NCBI GenBank assembly: GCA_030374765.1
Contig: JARGXX010000093.1
Location: 62,001 to 126,000 of the forward strand
Length of the DNA: 64,000 nt
Direction of reading: 5' to 3'
DNA from: Agarophyton chilense
Taxonomy: Eukaryota; Rhodophyta; Florideophyceae; Gracilariales; Gracilariaceae
Below the pieces are notes generated by a model that did not search any database, was not told the origin of the DNA, and saw only the letters and a program-made list of their open reading frames with translations. A program made the translations under genes and the position numbers. Below, piece after piece: positions 19,611-31,300 of this stretch; the first letter of the stretch is position 1; each line of letters begins with the position of its first letter.

Positions 19611-22599
19611 CATTCTACAATACACAATCCTGGCTTTGTGTGTGAACCATCTCTTGATTGCGACACAGTGCGCCATAGCTGACTACAACTCTCGACTTTA
19701 GTAAGATTTTCAGCAATTAGAATGCCCAAATAGATTATTTTGATATAAATATTCGGAAATATACTTTTTTTCTTGATCTTCGTGAAACGGTGCGCAACCA
19801 AAAACTTATATCAGTAATCACCAGTAGTCAAACTCTCTCGATCCAGTTGGACGCTATGAATGTGCAAGGATTTTTGATAGCGATTCAACATTTTTTAACC
19901 AAAACTAAGCGTTATCAATGCTTCCAAGATTTTCTGAGAAGATTCAATAACAAAAATGTATGCTTTAACTTAATATTTAAAGCTGGTATTGTGACTAAAT
20001 GTTACGCAGCAACATTGGCGTCAGATTCCCAATCAGTACAAAATCCCAAAACACCACGAAGTATTTACAACCTTTACAGGCTTAACCCTCTGTGTGGGCT
20101 TTTTAGGCAGACCCAGCATAGTTAGTACACACAGATGGTCTTTTTTCCACGGCACGGGCGCTTCAATCGGCTCTCTTGACATATAAGAGGTACTCCACTT
20201 AATGGCTAACGCTTCACTGGTCTACTGTACTTCGGCAAACGTCTCAAAGCTTTAAATTTTGTATATGGTTGCTCTTCCAGCGACAGTCGCCTTACTGGAC
20301 CCCTGATGGCAGAGACCTCACCTTTTCTGGTAAAGCTGAAGGGGTTTATGCGAAGGGTAAGTGATGGTTTCGGGAGTATATTGTTGGTTGAGTTCGTCCA
20401 AAGGGAGAACTTGAAGACATTTGAGTCTCTTGTATAGAGACCTAGAACCTTCAAAATAGAGCTGAAATGAATTATCACTTGATTGTTTCTATGATGTGCT
20501 TCTAGGTTACTTTATTCGCTGCTAGCATCGATTAAAGCAGCGAACCAACCAATAAAAATATGACAAATATAATTATTTCAACAACGCGCTATTATGGAAT
20601 TTGGCGGCAGTGATGGTGAAGAAAGTGAAGACCCTGCTAGCACTTCGTACACGTGTGTTCCAGCATTTCTATATTACTGTACACATTTTGCGAGTCCTAC
20701 ATTGCATTGCAATCTATGAATACCCTCCCATATTAAAGAAAAAAGATACGCCTTGAAATTACCTAAAGTTCCAAGGGTTTTCAAAACATGCATGAGAACC
20801 TTTGAAATACGACTGAAAATTCCATGTATAACACCAAAAGTATTTGAAAGGATAAACCAGATCTCAACACGAACCTAACACTAAATCAAAAAAATGGTTC
20901 TTAGCGAGAAATAATCCACCACTGAACGCCGACGCGGCCATCGTTGGTGCCTTGCGATTGATCAGCAGTTCTGTTCTGCACACTACTTGTATCAATGAGG
21001 CTGCACTGCTTAGTTTGGTGGAGGTTTCCGAGGTGGGTTAAGAAGTCTTTTGGCAGAGAGGAGTATCAAAATTTGGTTCGCGCTATGATCTCCAGCGGAT
21101 GCAATTCTTCTCAGACCGGTTTTATCGATTTTGTATCGAACGGTCTTTTTAAGCTTATCTGGGTTGTGGTCGACGTCGTTTGGCCTTTAGAATACCGAAC
21201 GTCAATGGATGCAGAAAACTTTCTTTCACTCTGGGCGCGATCTTCTGCCGAGACAACCACATGGTGTGTTGTATCCCTATCAACGCGAGGCGCTAAGCTC
21301 CATATTGCGGTGAAAACAGAAATTTGTCGTTGGAACCATTCAAATTTCCCTCTTTAATCAGAGAATCAAGTTTCGTGAGAAGCTCGGGTGGTGTGGATAC
21401 ACGAATTTGGGATATTTAAGAAAAAGTTTGCTTTATAAGAGGTCTTGAAGGAAATATCGATTTATTCGGTATTTATTTGAGCCTACGATCCAAGTGCAGC
21501 ACTATAACATGACGTGCGAACGGTGTATCACGACTACCACTGTCTGGAGGAGCAGCACCGTTTTTCAAATTTTGATCGGGAGCTATAACGACAATCAAAG
21601 CGTGCTTTTTTTCTTGTAGGAATTTAGTACCGAAAACGGTGTTGTTGATACCCGAATAAAGATTTTAGTAGGTTCCTTTTGCGATTGGTGACACCATATG
21701 GCCAGTTTCTTTTCGAGTTTTTAATACTTGTTACGGAGGAAAACTGGTTCATGCGTTTAAATAGCTGTCGAACCGAAAGTACAATTTCATTCATCGAATT
21801 TCTTATTGTATGCATATTGCGCTTCGCTTATTGCCATTCGGGCGATCTAAATCATCTTATGTAAACAAAAAGCCAGTATCGATAGGACCGTTGGCCTCAT
21901 TTCAAGCCATTTGGCATCAAATAAGGCTGTAATTACACCATTGATAGTTTTCGTAAACTTCGACATTATATCAAATGTTTTGCGAATATATCTTTTCAAA
22001 ACTCTTCTCTTGTCTGGCTGACAACCTCCGACGTAAAAAAAGATCGCCCACACCATGTCAGTTTCACACACAATATAGTCTGCTTCCATATATAGAAGTC
22101 TTGAGTACGAAGTGAATTACTACAACAGAAGTGTACGTCTCTTTGTTGAATCATGTATCTCTGACAAATCACTTCAGAGCGGGGTATATGTACACAAGCA
22201 CTATTTGCTTTTAGATATACCACATTTTTTGAGAATTCTTAGAATGAGTCGAACGTGATCTTTTCTTTTTCTTGTCCGTGTGTCACAGAATGCTCTCTTC
22301 GATTTCTCTTCTGCTTCAGTACATGTTGACCTTATCGCTTTTGGTTTCCTAAAAGAGAGCCTTCTGTTCGTCAATTCCCTAATGGGTTCGATAAAATCTT
22401 CTTCAACATAAGAAGCTTTTATATTCCTCGCGATGTAGGAATGTTTTCCGATACCATCGCCCCTGACAACATAACTGACTCCCTGCCTCACCGCACTGTA
22501 TGGTAATATATACTGCACCACTGATTTCGAGTGGTTCACACCACTATTTTTGGTTGTCCGACTTCCACCCACTCAAAAAGAGCCATGAGTCCACTCCTA

Positions 22600-24000
22600 A
22601 TCTCCAGGCTCCTCTGACCCCTTCAATCCACTCTTCCAGCAACGTCGTCGTCGCAAACGAAGATTCTCACCCCCACCAGCAACATGCGCTCTCCCTCCAA
22701 ATCGCAGGCGCACACTACATCGCCAACAGCCCTCTCTGCTCCGTCATATCCTCCTCTCTACTCTAGAACCTCTCCTTGACCCCCATCTTCCAACTCCTAG
22801 AAGTAGTGCAGCTCGTTCTCTACCTCTCCTCCATCGCTTTGAACCTCACCCACCGAAAAGCGAACGAGTTCATTGCCATTCTCAACAACCCAAGCTTCTT
22901 CAAGTCAACCATCCAGCAAACCATCTCCTCCGCCCTCAAATGCATCGACCGCCAAGAAAACTTCTTCAAGCACCACATCGGTTCCTTTGGCTTCTTCCCA
23001 CACTTCATCACCGACACTCTCAATCGCTTCTCCGCAACCGTCTAACTCAAAAATCCATTCGATGTCCTCAAGCATCAACTCTCCATCGCAGGGGTTTAGG
23101 GGGTTTAGGGGGTTAGATCTTCGCTCATCTCCATTGCGGCCCCCCTCGAGCAAAACGCCTTTCCCGCACTCCATTCCGATATTTTGAAGTACAAGAACGA
23201 CAAATCATATAACACTTTCCGAACACAACCGGAAGAAACTCTTTGATCAGCTTCATCCAGCTCTACTCGAATCAGTCCTCCACCTCCTTCAAAGACTTCT
23301 TCCTCATCTCCTACGGCCTACACATCACCCTTCTCAACTTTTTGAACTCCTTCTGACGAGAATGCATCTCTCACAATCTTACCTTCTTCGTTTAACTCCC
23401 AACTGCCTTCCAACCCCCCTAATCTGGCCGCGACATAGACGCTATCTCCTGCTCGTCGTTAGTTATTCATCACAAAACAAGAATGGAAATCACCCAAGCC
23501 GCAATCAAAACTATCCTCCAGTCCCTTCTCTCCTCCGGTCTCCTCGGCTTCCCCGTCCGCAACGCTCACGAGGTCTTCCGCCCATATCACTCCATCCTCA
23601 CGACCTACTGTGAATACAGCTCTGTGGCTAAAAAAATCCTCTCCACCTCCTAGGGAACCCGCTCCAAGAGACCTTGACTACGATGTCTCCTCACTCGCTC
23701 CCTCCTCCACGAATCCTCTCACAACGCTCCCTACCCCACCCCCCATCACACCTCCTACCCTCGAAAGCTGCACTTCTCTCTCCTCCATGACTCCGAACAG
23801 GCACTTCTCTCCCGAAAACCAAGAGTCGCCCGCACCGAGAAAGAGAAAGCACTCATACCCCTCCAAAAAGAATCCATCGCAAAATACGGCTCTAATCTCG
23901 AACCCTACCCCCTCCACACCATCTCCCAAGAGCTCACCGCCTGCAGCATCTTCGCATTCGAACCCGTTCACATCTTCTACCTCGGAATCTTTAAGCTCAT
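22600..24000 (+). pseudogene. Decayed transposase-like coding remnant
   Basis: Successive plus-strand frames read like one degraded protein, with blocks such as HRKANEFIAILNNPSFFKST, HHIGSFGFFPHFITDTLN and PYPLHTISQELTACSIFAFE. The final block reads EPVHIFYLGIFKLI and weakly recalls the P-x-D-x-x-H box of CACTA/KDZ transposases. Coding sense ends abruptly at 24000, where the dispersed repeat starts. I cannot name the family. Several stops and frame changes make it dead. Confidence 0.35.
23091..23116 (+). repeat. Interstitial telomere-like repeat
   Basis: Almost three units of a GGGGGTTTA-type repeat (G-run, TTTA, G-run, TTTA, G-run, TTAG) sit inside the degraded coding remnant. The unit resembles the TTTAGGG family of plant and algal telomeres. 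It is too short to be a telomere. Confidence 0.6.
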
Positions 24001-24640
24001 TGTAACGCAATGACCGGTTAAGTCGGCGTACGGGTCTCAACCGGTGGTAGCGTGGTAGAACGGGTCCTAAGGTTCGAATCCTTGACGGCGGCACTCCCAG
24101 AGTACTTGGTGTAGTGGGCTGGCGTTTATTGCGTAGTTCTACAGGTTAGAGCTACGGAAACGATGGCTTAAAGACCAAAGGGTGGAACCAATATACCAAA
24201 GAGGGTTTGTTAGTATCCTAACGGTGCCTACCGTACTCTAAGGAAGAAGCGTCGCTTGAGCCAAGTAAATAGTACTGGCGAGGCCCTTAGATCTCCCTGG
24301 CACTGTAATGTTAATCTATTACACGAATTAAATTAAAATAATAATCTACATGTGCCCACCTGAGGTCGAGCCGTACACGTGTCACCTGCAAGATCCTTCA
24401 GGGCCCGGCGGCTTACCGGGCTCAATCGGTACTATCGCTCCTTCACCTATCTCCCTCCTTAGGATTCGACCGTTACGGCGAAGTCCAGATGGTTTCGTAA
24501 ATGCTCCAGGGGACGCGTGCACTTCATTGCTCCCGCCACCATTGGGTGCGGCGGTACGTCGCGTCGTCACCGCCGGCGGGGATGCGGGGATACGTGAGCC
24601 GACCATTGGCGTCGATGGGAAATTAATTTGCCTAAGAATT
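24001..24640 (+). repeat. Dispersed repeat R, copy 1 (tRNA-like head, or LTR)
   Basis: This stretch is about four-fifths identical to 63379-64000. Both start with TGTAACGCAATGAC, and in both a transposase-like coding sequence is cut at that point. The body includes a short AT-rich run (TAATAATCTA) and a conserved CAGGGCCCGGCGGCTTA block. Copy 2 runs off the window, so the true right end is unknown. In copy 1 a CGTTAC near 24811-24816 would mirror the TGTAACG start if the unit is an LTR of about 815 bp. The tRNA-like boxes near the left end argue instead for a SINE. I cannot decide between the two. Confidence 0.7.
24044..24092 (+). other. tRNA-like promoter boxes in repeat R, copy 1
   Basis: A D-arm-like stretch (GTAGCGTGGTAGAACGG) is followed closely by a perfect B box (GGTTCGAATCC, 24071-24081) and GCGGCA. 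There is no room for an anticodon arm and the acceptor stem does not pair, so this is not a working tRNA gene. It could still be an internal RNA polymerase III promoter. Confidence 0.5.
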
Positions 24641-27160
24641 GAAACTTTCACGCGCCGTGAGCGCTGGCCATAGGTGCATCGCCGGCGTATTCCTCGCGCC
24701 GCGTTGCCGAGACGGTCCACTGAGTTCTTCCTTCGTCTCTGTTTTTCTCTAGGCCACCGTCCGCGCTTCGTCCACCGTGGTTCAGTCCTGTCAGTCCGTT
24801 CGGATCAACTCCGTTACTTTGTCTTTTCCTCGTGGTAACTTTCCATTGGTTGCGCGTGATGCCAAAATCACCTTATAAGCCCGCCGGATACGCCGTACTT
24901 CCTTCGGACTATGTTGCCTCCACCGGCTCTCCCATCTGTTTTCCGGCGTACCACCCTGGGAGCAGCGGTACCATGACCTCAAATAATCCAGCGGGGAGCT
25001 CCTCGGGATACCAAGTAGCCTACGAGCGTCCGGGGGACCGCTATGACCATAACATCGGATGAAACCCACTGGCAGTGCGCCACGCCGTTCTGCCGTCTTC
25101 AGTGGAAGAATACCAAAGGTTTTTTCACACGTATCTCGACGCCCGAAGGTTTTCCAATATATCCGACTTCCGGAGGGGCAGCAAGAACGTGCGCAGCGGC
25201 TCGTTGTATAACCGATTGTTGCATTGTCCTGTGGATCCGCGCTCGGCGACTCGATTTCGCACACTCGTCCAAGCGGACACCATAAAACAAATTTTTCAGA
25301 AAAGCGTATGCACTTGGAGTGTGCAATAAGGTTTTGGGAAGCTTCAAAGAAAGCTCGATTTGAATTGTAATATTTTACAAAGTAGGATGACAATTGGAGG
25401 CTATCGTGAATGTTCCAACATCCAGGTGTATTCATAATGACATCAGCGTGGCTTCCAAATGGACACCATAAGTCGACCAGAAACAAAGGGTTTCAAAAAC
25501 GTCATCCGTTTGCTCATTACTTCTTGCAAACGCACCCATGTTAATGGCTGGAACGGGCATAATCCTTTGTAAATGCAGTGAATTTACTAGCCGTATGCGA
25601 TCGCTTAACGCACTCATCATGCACTCCTTATTCTCTGTAAAAAAAATAGAAATGAATGACCCACATAATGGGGAATAGAAATGTATGATTCTGCTGTGGT
25701 GTTTGCACAGCTGTCCAAGTGCCTGCTCCCTCTTTTTCTCGAAGCGTTTCCGTACCTTTGCGCTTCAATGATTTTGCTTTTTCTCGCCTCCTTCCTCCTT
25801 TCAACTCTCAAGTTGTGTGTGCGCGGAATCCTCCAACTTCGCTTCCTCAGTGTGATTAGTCTCCACGGCCAACGTCTGCACTTTCAGCTTGTGTGCGTTC
25901 ACACCCTTATACTTTCGCTTTTGCAGTGTGCTTGCCGTCGCGCTCTTCGTTCGTCGACGGTTCGGCCTCAACTTCCTTTGTATCATCCACCTTTTCTCCC
26001 TCAATCTCTTCGTCAGTGTTGCCGTCCTTATCCCTCACGCCCTGCGGCGACTCAAGTTTGTCATCGTCAGCCAGCGCGGTGGTTTCCTTCTTTTTTTATT
26101 AGCCATATTTCATCTCTTCCTTGAGATTGAATGGGCATGCCGTCTCCATAATTATTAGCTTAGCAAGTTGATAAAACTTTCTAAACGTACAGATAAAACA
26201 GCTAAATTTCAAAACTTCCACGATAAGCAAAATACAAGGCTTGGTCAATTCCAATTTGAAACGAGGTTCATACTACCTAATTTGGCGAGTAATCGAAAGA
26301 TTAAAGTCTTCCATTTTCGCAGAGCTGTTCAAACGGGCTCGGCAAATGATGGAGAACGACAAACTTCCTTCCTGTTCCACACTCTGGAAGTGCTCTTTGA
26401 AAAACTTCAGCGCCGTCGTGGTTTCCATTTCCGCTCTTGTACAACACGTACCGTTTATGGAGAGCAAGCGAGCACAGTGTCGTGATCCAGGACGTCCGCT
26501 TTCTTGTGCCTTTAAGAAAACCTGTCCAACTGGATTTTCTATGTCCACACGTTGATCGTTTACACGAAGAAACACCGAACCCTTCACATCTGCAAAAAGC
26601 GTGTAACCTGAAGGCTTCCCTTCGCAAATATATTATAATGAGATGCCTTTCGCAATTCAGCAAACTCCTCGTCCAACGAGGCGTTGTTAACCTTCGCATT
26701 CACAGACGCTCCCTCATGCGCACCATGTGACCGTTGGTTGACGTACAGCCTGCCTTCGCGTCATCTGCTGTATTGGTATCTGTCGAAGCAGTCTGTGAAG
26801 CAGGAGCTTCCTTTTCAACCAATGTGTCAAGTTACGGCTGATAAACAGCATCATCGCCCGTCCGCGGCTTCACAAATTGGGGTAGTAGCACTACGATCAT
26901 ATGAAACGCTTGATTCTCCTTGACCAGCGTGCAGTTGACGAGAACTCCACATTTCACATGGTTCAAATCAGCGCGTCGCACCGTATCGACCGCTGTGGCA
27001 CGCAACTTTTTACGGCGTGCTCGCGGGGACAGCCCAGCGTCAAGGGAAGCTCGACGTTTTTTGGAAAAGTGGTGCTCATGTTGGGCTTGAGAGAGTGGAA
27101 CTTCCCAAGTGACCAGCAATCTGCTAACTTCGATAGCACCCCCTGCTGAGTGAAACTTAC
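24641..27160. other. Region of short, broken frames
   Basis: At 24832-25329 on the plus strand two frames hold protein-like pieces (for example VEEYQRFFHTYLDARRFSNI) that might be the start of a gag-like or other mobile-element gene after repeat R. At 25.4-25.6 kb the minus strand has MSALSDRIRLVNSLHLQRIM. At 25.8-27.1 kb the minus strand gives a run of coding-like pieces (an acidic Glu/Asp/Lys segment, then VDIENPVGQVFLKAQ, then NHVKCGVLVNCTLVKENQAF) in shifting frames, as from one dead gene. I recognise none of them. Confidence 0.3.
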
Positions 27161-27174
27161 AGGAAATTATTTGG

Positions 27175-27624
27175 TTGGAATTGTCGTTTGTGACATTAAG
27201 TCATGATCCGGTGACGAAGGACCAGGACAAGATGTACGTGGAGGTGGCGGTGGGAATGGGCGAGACGCTGGCTAACGGCAACGTCGAGGAAAGTCGATAT
27301 CGGCTGAAAGTGGATCGCAACAGCGGAGATGTTGAAACCGTTAGCTCCGCGTCGATGGGTGGCGCACTGGTGGCAGGCGAGGAAGGTAATAGTGGACTGC
27401 ACACGGTGGTGGTGGACTACTCGCAAGAGCGCCTGACGACGGACAACGAGCTACAACGTGCTTTGGGCGCGCCCATCGGCACGGCGATGAAGCAGTTAGA
27501 GACGCAGCTACGCGGTGCTTAGGACGTGGAGGGTGCGCTGAAAGAGTGCAGCGACGAAGGGGATTGCGGGCACGGCCGTGCCCTGCATTTGTTCGTGTTG
27601 CAGGCGCGTGAGCAGATCGAGTAA
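27175..27624 (+). pseudogene. Phosphoglucan water dikinase C-terminal fragment
   Basis: The working enzyme phosphorylates glucan chains of starch (C3 position) using ATP and opens granules for breakdown. Here only the last 150 or so codons remain, from the PPDK-type ATP-binding domain. They include MYVEVAVGMGETLANGN (family: LYVEVA-GLGETLASG), TVVVDYSQERLTTD (family: VDYSK-PLT) and DVEGAL...LFVLQAREQIE (family: QDVEG...IYIVQTRPQ). One in-frame TAG (27520-27522) stands where the family has Gln of QDVEG. The frame then continues cleanly to TAA at 27622. The catalytic phosphohistidine domain is absent and upstream sequence shows no match. The box wording favours the PWD (GWD3) branch over GWD1. 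It is a truncated duplicate. Confidence 0.75.
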
Positions 27625-28489
27625 AACGTGTGTTGCAACGGTTGGGCGCCGCGCGCTGTGTTGGCATCGCCCGGTTTAAGCGCCAATCGTGCGCTGCCGC
27701 GCACTGTTGCTCCTCGCTGTACGCCCCTGGCCCGCCCCCCCACACTTGAGACCCGTGCTTCCTCCTGCGCCCCCCTCTTGCGCTTTCCTCCACGTCCTAC
27801 CCCTCCCCCTTCTCCTACCCCTCCCTCTTCCGCTCACAGCTGCGCGCGCCGTTTGTCGTACGAACTTCGTACCACTTAAACTCCCAAACTTCGTCACGCC
27901 TTTCCCGCCGCTCCACGTCACGTCCCCATACCGCCCCTTGTGCTTCTTCGGCTTCATTCGGCCCACAGCATTCCCCCCCACACCCCGCTCCCTTCCCCAA
28001 ACCCTCCCCCCTTCTCCGCCTTCCCCGCTCCGGGCACCGTTTGCGCCACGCCGCCTCTCTTGCGCACCGCCGCTCCAATCTCTTCTCCTTCCTTACCCCC
28101 TGCCTCCGCTGCTGTTGAAACTGCTGCTGCACATCCCTTCTGCAACATGCTCTCGATTCTCAAAAGCCCACTATATTCACTCCCAAGCCGCCTCCTTGCA
28201 CAACACAGTCCACCCCTACCTTGAAATCGGCGGTCAGCAGCGCATGCAAAAACTCATCAATCTCTCTTGGAATGTAATCTACAACCCTCTCCACACCTTC
28301 ACTCGAGAATACGCTTATGAGTGCCGACCGCACGGTTCCGTCCCGCCGCGATACCTAACTGGGCCCCAACAACCAACATCTGACTTGCAAATTTTGCGCT
28401 TGACAGGTCTGCACGTGCCCGGCGTCGATCCGGAACACCACTTACTGACCACCGACCGAAAACACACCCAGCACTGCATCAATGCACCA
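27625..28489 (+). other. Pyrimidine-rich stretch without a convincing gene
   Basis: The plus strand is very rich in C and T from about 27.7 to 28.15 kb. This opens long frames on both strands by composition alone (for instance 306 Pro/Leu/Ser-rich codons at 27689-28609). I see no domain. The right part may hold eroded upstream sequence of the metallopeptidase-like copy. Confidence 0.5.
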
Positions 28490-29438
28490 ACGCCTGTCCT
28501 TAATTGTCGGCCACAAGTCCGACTTTCTGATCCGTTATGCCCCCAACACTCCTGCATCCATCAAATCCTCCGTCGAGTTTTCCGTCAGAAAGTGAGCGGA
28601 CGAGTTTGAAAGTGATATCAGATTTCGTCTTTGTTTTGCTTGGGTGTCCATGGGCGACGAAACCCTTGGCTCAACTACCACCCCACTTCTCACCGTGGGA
28701 CTGGGTTCCAACCGCCACATTGACGACGATTCTATTTACAACCCTGCTCTTGCCACATCGCTACAGGGCGAGGATCCCATCGACGATACAACCATATTTC
28801 ATGTACATATGCTTTTGCACAGTGCTATATCATGGCATTTGGATATAAGAACTCGTGCGTTCGCTAGTAATTACGATCTGGCCATTACCCTGCTGCATGA
28901 GCTAACCCACGGCTTGTTCTTCACTGGTACTTTGAAGGTTCCGAATAGAAATCGTGCCACTGCCGAGTTTACGACCGACAAGCCGGGCCGCTTTGAACAA
29001 TTCGTGCAGGTCGAAGTCAACATCGGTGTCGCTAAATCTTGTTCATCGGGAGATGTATTGTTCAAGGCTATTACTAGTCGTAACATACGTTTTGTTGACA
29101 GGAAGAGCAGATCAACTTTCGGGCTCTACTCACTATACCCTTTTGCTAGTGGCTTCTCAGTTTATCATTTTAACAACACCGATTCACTTAACAGAGACTG
29201 TCAACGAATGGGCATTGCAAATGCTCAATGTTCAGATCTCATGACTCATGAATTACAAACAAGGTATACTCAAAGTAATCTTGGAGAAACTACGTCAAGA
29301 GTGTATCGAGCGATGAGGAGTGCCTCTTCCTGTCCCCCGAAAGGTCATGCCTGTACAGTTCCCGACTACTCGAACAGACAGACCCTGCATTCCACTACTA
29401 CAAACGCTGGTGCGGGGCCGTTCAAGTTGCAGCCATAG
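28490..29438 (+). pseudogene. Zinc metallopeptidase-like (zincin) gene copy
   Basis: An open frame of 264 codons (28644-29438) carries HELTHGLFFTG with the zinc-binding HExxH at residues 85-89. It is preceded by HLLLHSAISWHLD-like and DLAITLL segments and followed by a SVYHFN box and SDLMTHEL. This order (a strand-like segment, HExxHGL-F, then a later His and an LMT box) is that of secreted zincins found in bacteria and algae. Family-like sequence before the ATG (DFLIRYAPNTPASIKSSVEF, about 28515-28575) lies in another frame with a stop between. The copy therefore seems to have lost its N-terminal signal and pro-region and is probably dead. A real, shorter gene starting at 28644 is possible but less likely. 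Confidence 0.55.
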
Positions 29439-30342
29439 TCAATTGTTACTGTGGGTATAACGAAACGCTCTAACAAAGAGCTGATGATAATGAGGACAAA
29501 GTAGTTTACGGATTTCTGGCCTTATACTGCCACGGCGCACTGTGTGGCGTCAGGCGCGTTGTGTTTTGTTAAATTCCAACTGCTCGTACAACCCTGCTTT
29601 TGGAGTCACTGATTTCCTAGTGGCTCGCACATTGTCCCTGGAAACAAAAGTGGTTTCAAAGAACCCAATGCATTTTGTACATGAGATAACCAGGCTAATG
29701 AAAATAATAAATACATCACGCCAAATAACATCTTACGTTTTTCAAGAACTCACCCAATTTGCCTCAACAATCACGGAACATAATGAATGCAGAAAACTAG
29801 CACAATTGCAAAAGTCTTACTATACCCCAGCCCTGTCAACTTGAACATCGGACGAAATCAACAGATTCTGTCGCAAATGTGTACGAAGGTCGCTGTCCCA
29901 GCGTAGCGTAAACAGCGCTCTCTTCTCTGCCTTCTTTGCAGTTGCCAACTATGTATATATACTGTCCTCAGTACAAGTCCATATTTTTGCAGTGATGGCA
30001 ACCAGACTATCCGAAACGTTTACCCGCTCAGTAAACATTATAAAGACGTTATTTCCTTTCATACATACTCAACAAAGAACGTACACGATAGCCAATCCAT
30101 CAAAAACAATTGCTTTTCATGCGGAATATATTTGCACACACATACCCACAGGAGTCGCAGAGCACAAAGCAGAACTCGCATCAGAACCCATCATTCTTCG
30201 GCTACAATTAGAAGTTGAGCGACATAAAGTTCTTGATGATTGCGAGCAGTTTTTCACTCTATCCCACACCCGCTCAAAACGTGCGTAAGAATCACAAAGC
30301 GAGCATTAAGAAAAGAGTCGACAAAGACCGGATTGTCTCCAC
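29439..30342. other. Intergenic stretch with one small open frame
   Basis: Only short frames occur. One of 97 codons starts at 29995 (ATGGCA), with a TATATATA at about 29954-29961 some 35-40 bp upstream. The product would be small, helical and without known motifs. I see nothing else. Confidence 0.35.
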
Positions 30343-31300
30343 TTAAAGTTCAGAAGCATCAATCCAATTGCCCTCGCAAAGCAGAGAAGCACAGCCAATC
30401 TCAGGTCGTAACTCCTCTGTACGATGAAGCAGAAACGCAAGGAGCTCTGTTCCATCTATTAATCGATTTTTAGTTCGTGAGAAAAACGCACTGGCATTTG
30501 TTCCGTATACTTGGGCTTCTTTTCCATACAAGCACCATTCTGCGATTTCTCTGACTTTGTCGAATTCCTGTTGATTACGGTCCAGGTCATAACCACAAAA
30601 TGCACAAATCACAACATCAATCTGAAGCGCGGAAAGGTGTTGCCATGTTACCTGTTTGAATTTCTGGCCACTTTTTTCGAGAATGCAGACTCCATTAGCC
30701 GCTGCTTTCATATTACGAACCCAATGGCCTGTAGAGTAGGGAAACTCTGGCCATTCAATCACAACAACTTTTGGTTTTTTTGTGGTCGAAGAAACGATTT
30801 GAAGCACTCGGCTCAAGCGAGACTTAAGGTTCTCAACAAGGGCGCGAGCCTATCTAGAGTTTCCAACGACGTGACCAATTTGTAGAATAGAATCCAACAA
30901 TTCGGGTAACCTGTGAGGATCCGAGGATCCGACGCGACAGTCAAAAAGGAAAGGTGTACGAAGCATAACGAACTGTTGATTCCGGAACAGCACAGACTGC
31001 ACATAAGCTTTGTATGACAAATACATCTGGTTTCAAGCTTTGAAGTTTCTCCAATTCTAATCGGTATATGGATTGAGGATCCTTGGTGAGAACATTGGAA
31101 ACAGAATCATCTATTTGCTTGGCACTCAAGTTTGGGTGATGGAGATTTGCTGTGCAATGTGGAAGATGAATTGCTTCGGGGGGGAAGTCACACTCATGCG
31201 TCACACCTACAATGTTCGGACAAGCACCGATTTCAAACAGAACTTCAGTAGCACTTGGAAGCAGAGACACATTTCGCGGAGGCAAGGCACGCCTACCCAT
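30343..31300 (-). pseudogene. BtuF-like corrinoid (B12)-binding protein copy
   Basis: The family is the periplasmic-binding fold that in bacteria captures cobalamin for an ABC importer; eukaryotic algae carry homologues of unclear location. The copy starts PRNVSLLPSATEVLFEIGAC, continues with VGVTHECDFPPEA, SIYRLELEKLQSLKPDVFV and SLCAVCAVPES, then VVIEWPEFPYSTGHWV, VICAFCGYDLDRN and NRLIDGTELLAFLLH. It covers the family from start to end, about 320 codons. Two lesions are visible: a frame change in the T-run around 30940-30950 and a TAG at 30850-30852. Otherwise it is clean, so decay is recent. No signal peptide is seen before the first strand. Confidence 0.8.

Larger units (their letters stand above)
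18723..22570. other. AT-rich region without a recognisable gene
   Basis: Several short open frames occur (20478-20206 minus, 20995-21357 plus, 22089-21847 and 22572-22201 minus), but none resembles a family I know and none is long. The 22572-22201 frame (123 codons, basic C-terminus) is the most protein-like. Dispersed GGCCTCAT-type motifs are described separately. The left part is probably the 5' non-coding end of the piggyBac element. Confidence 0.5.

Noticed and set aside
20206-20478. A 90-codon minus frame with a basic C-terminus resembling a ribosomal-protein tail
   Set aside because: No block matches any ribosomal protein that I can recall, and the flanks are non-coding.
24044-24092. 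A tRNA gene
   Set aside because: The B box is perfect, but there is no anticodon arm and the acceptor ends do not pair.
24382-24720. A minus frame conserved between the two copies of repeat R (63746-63982)
   Set aside because: Both copies are open in the same frame, but the peptide is about 65 percent identical where the DNA is about 80 percent, so there is no sign of selection on the protein.
27689-28609. A 306-codon plus frame
   Set aside because: The product is Pro/Leu/Ser-rich because the DNA is almost pure pyrimidine; long frames are open on both strands and no domain is seen.
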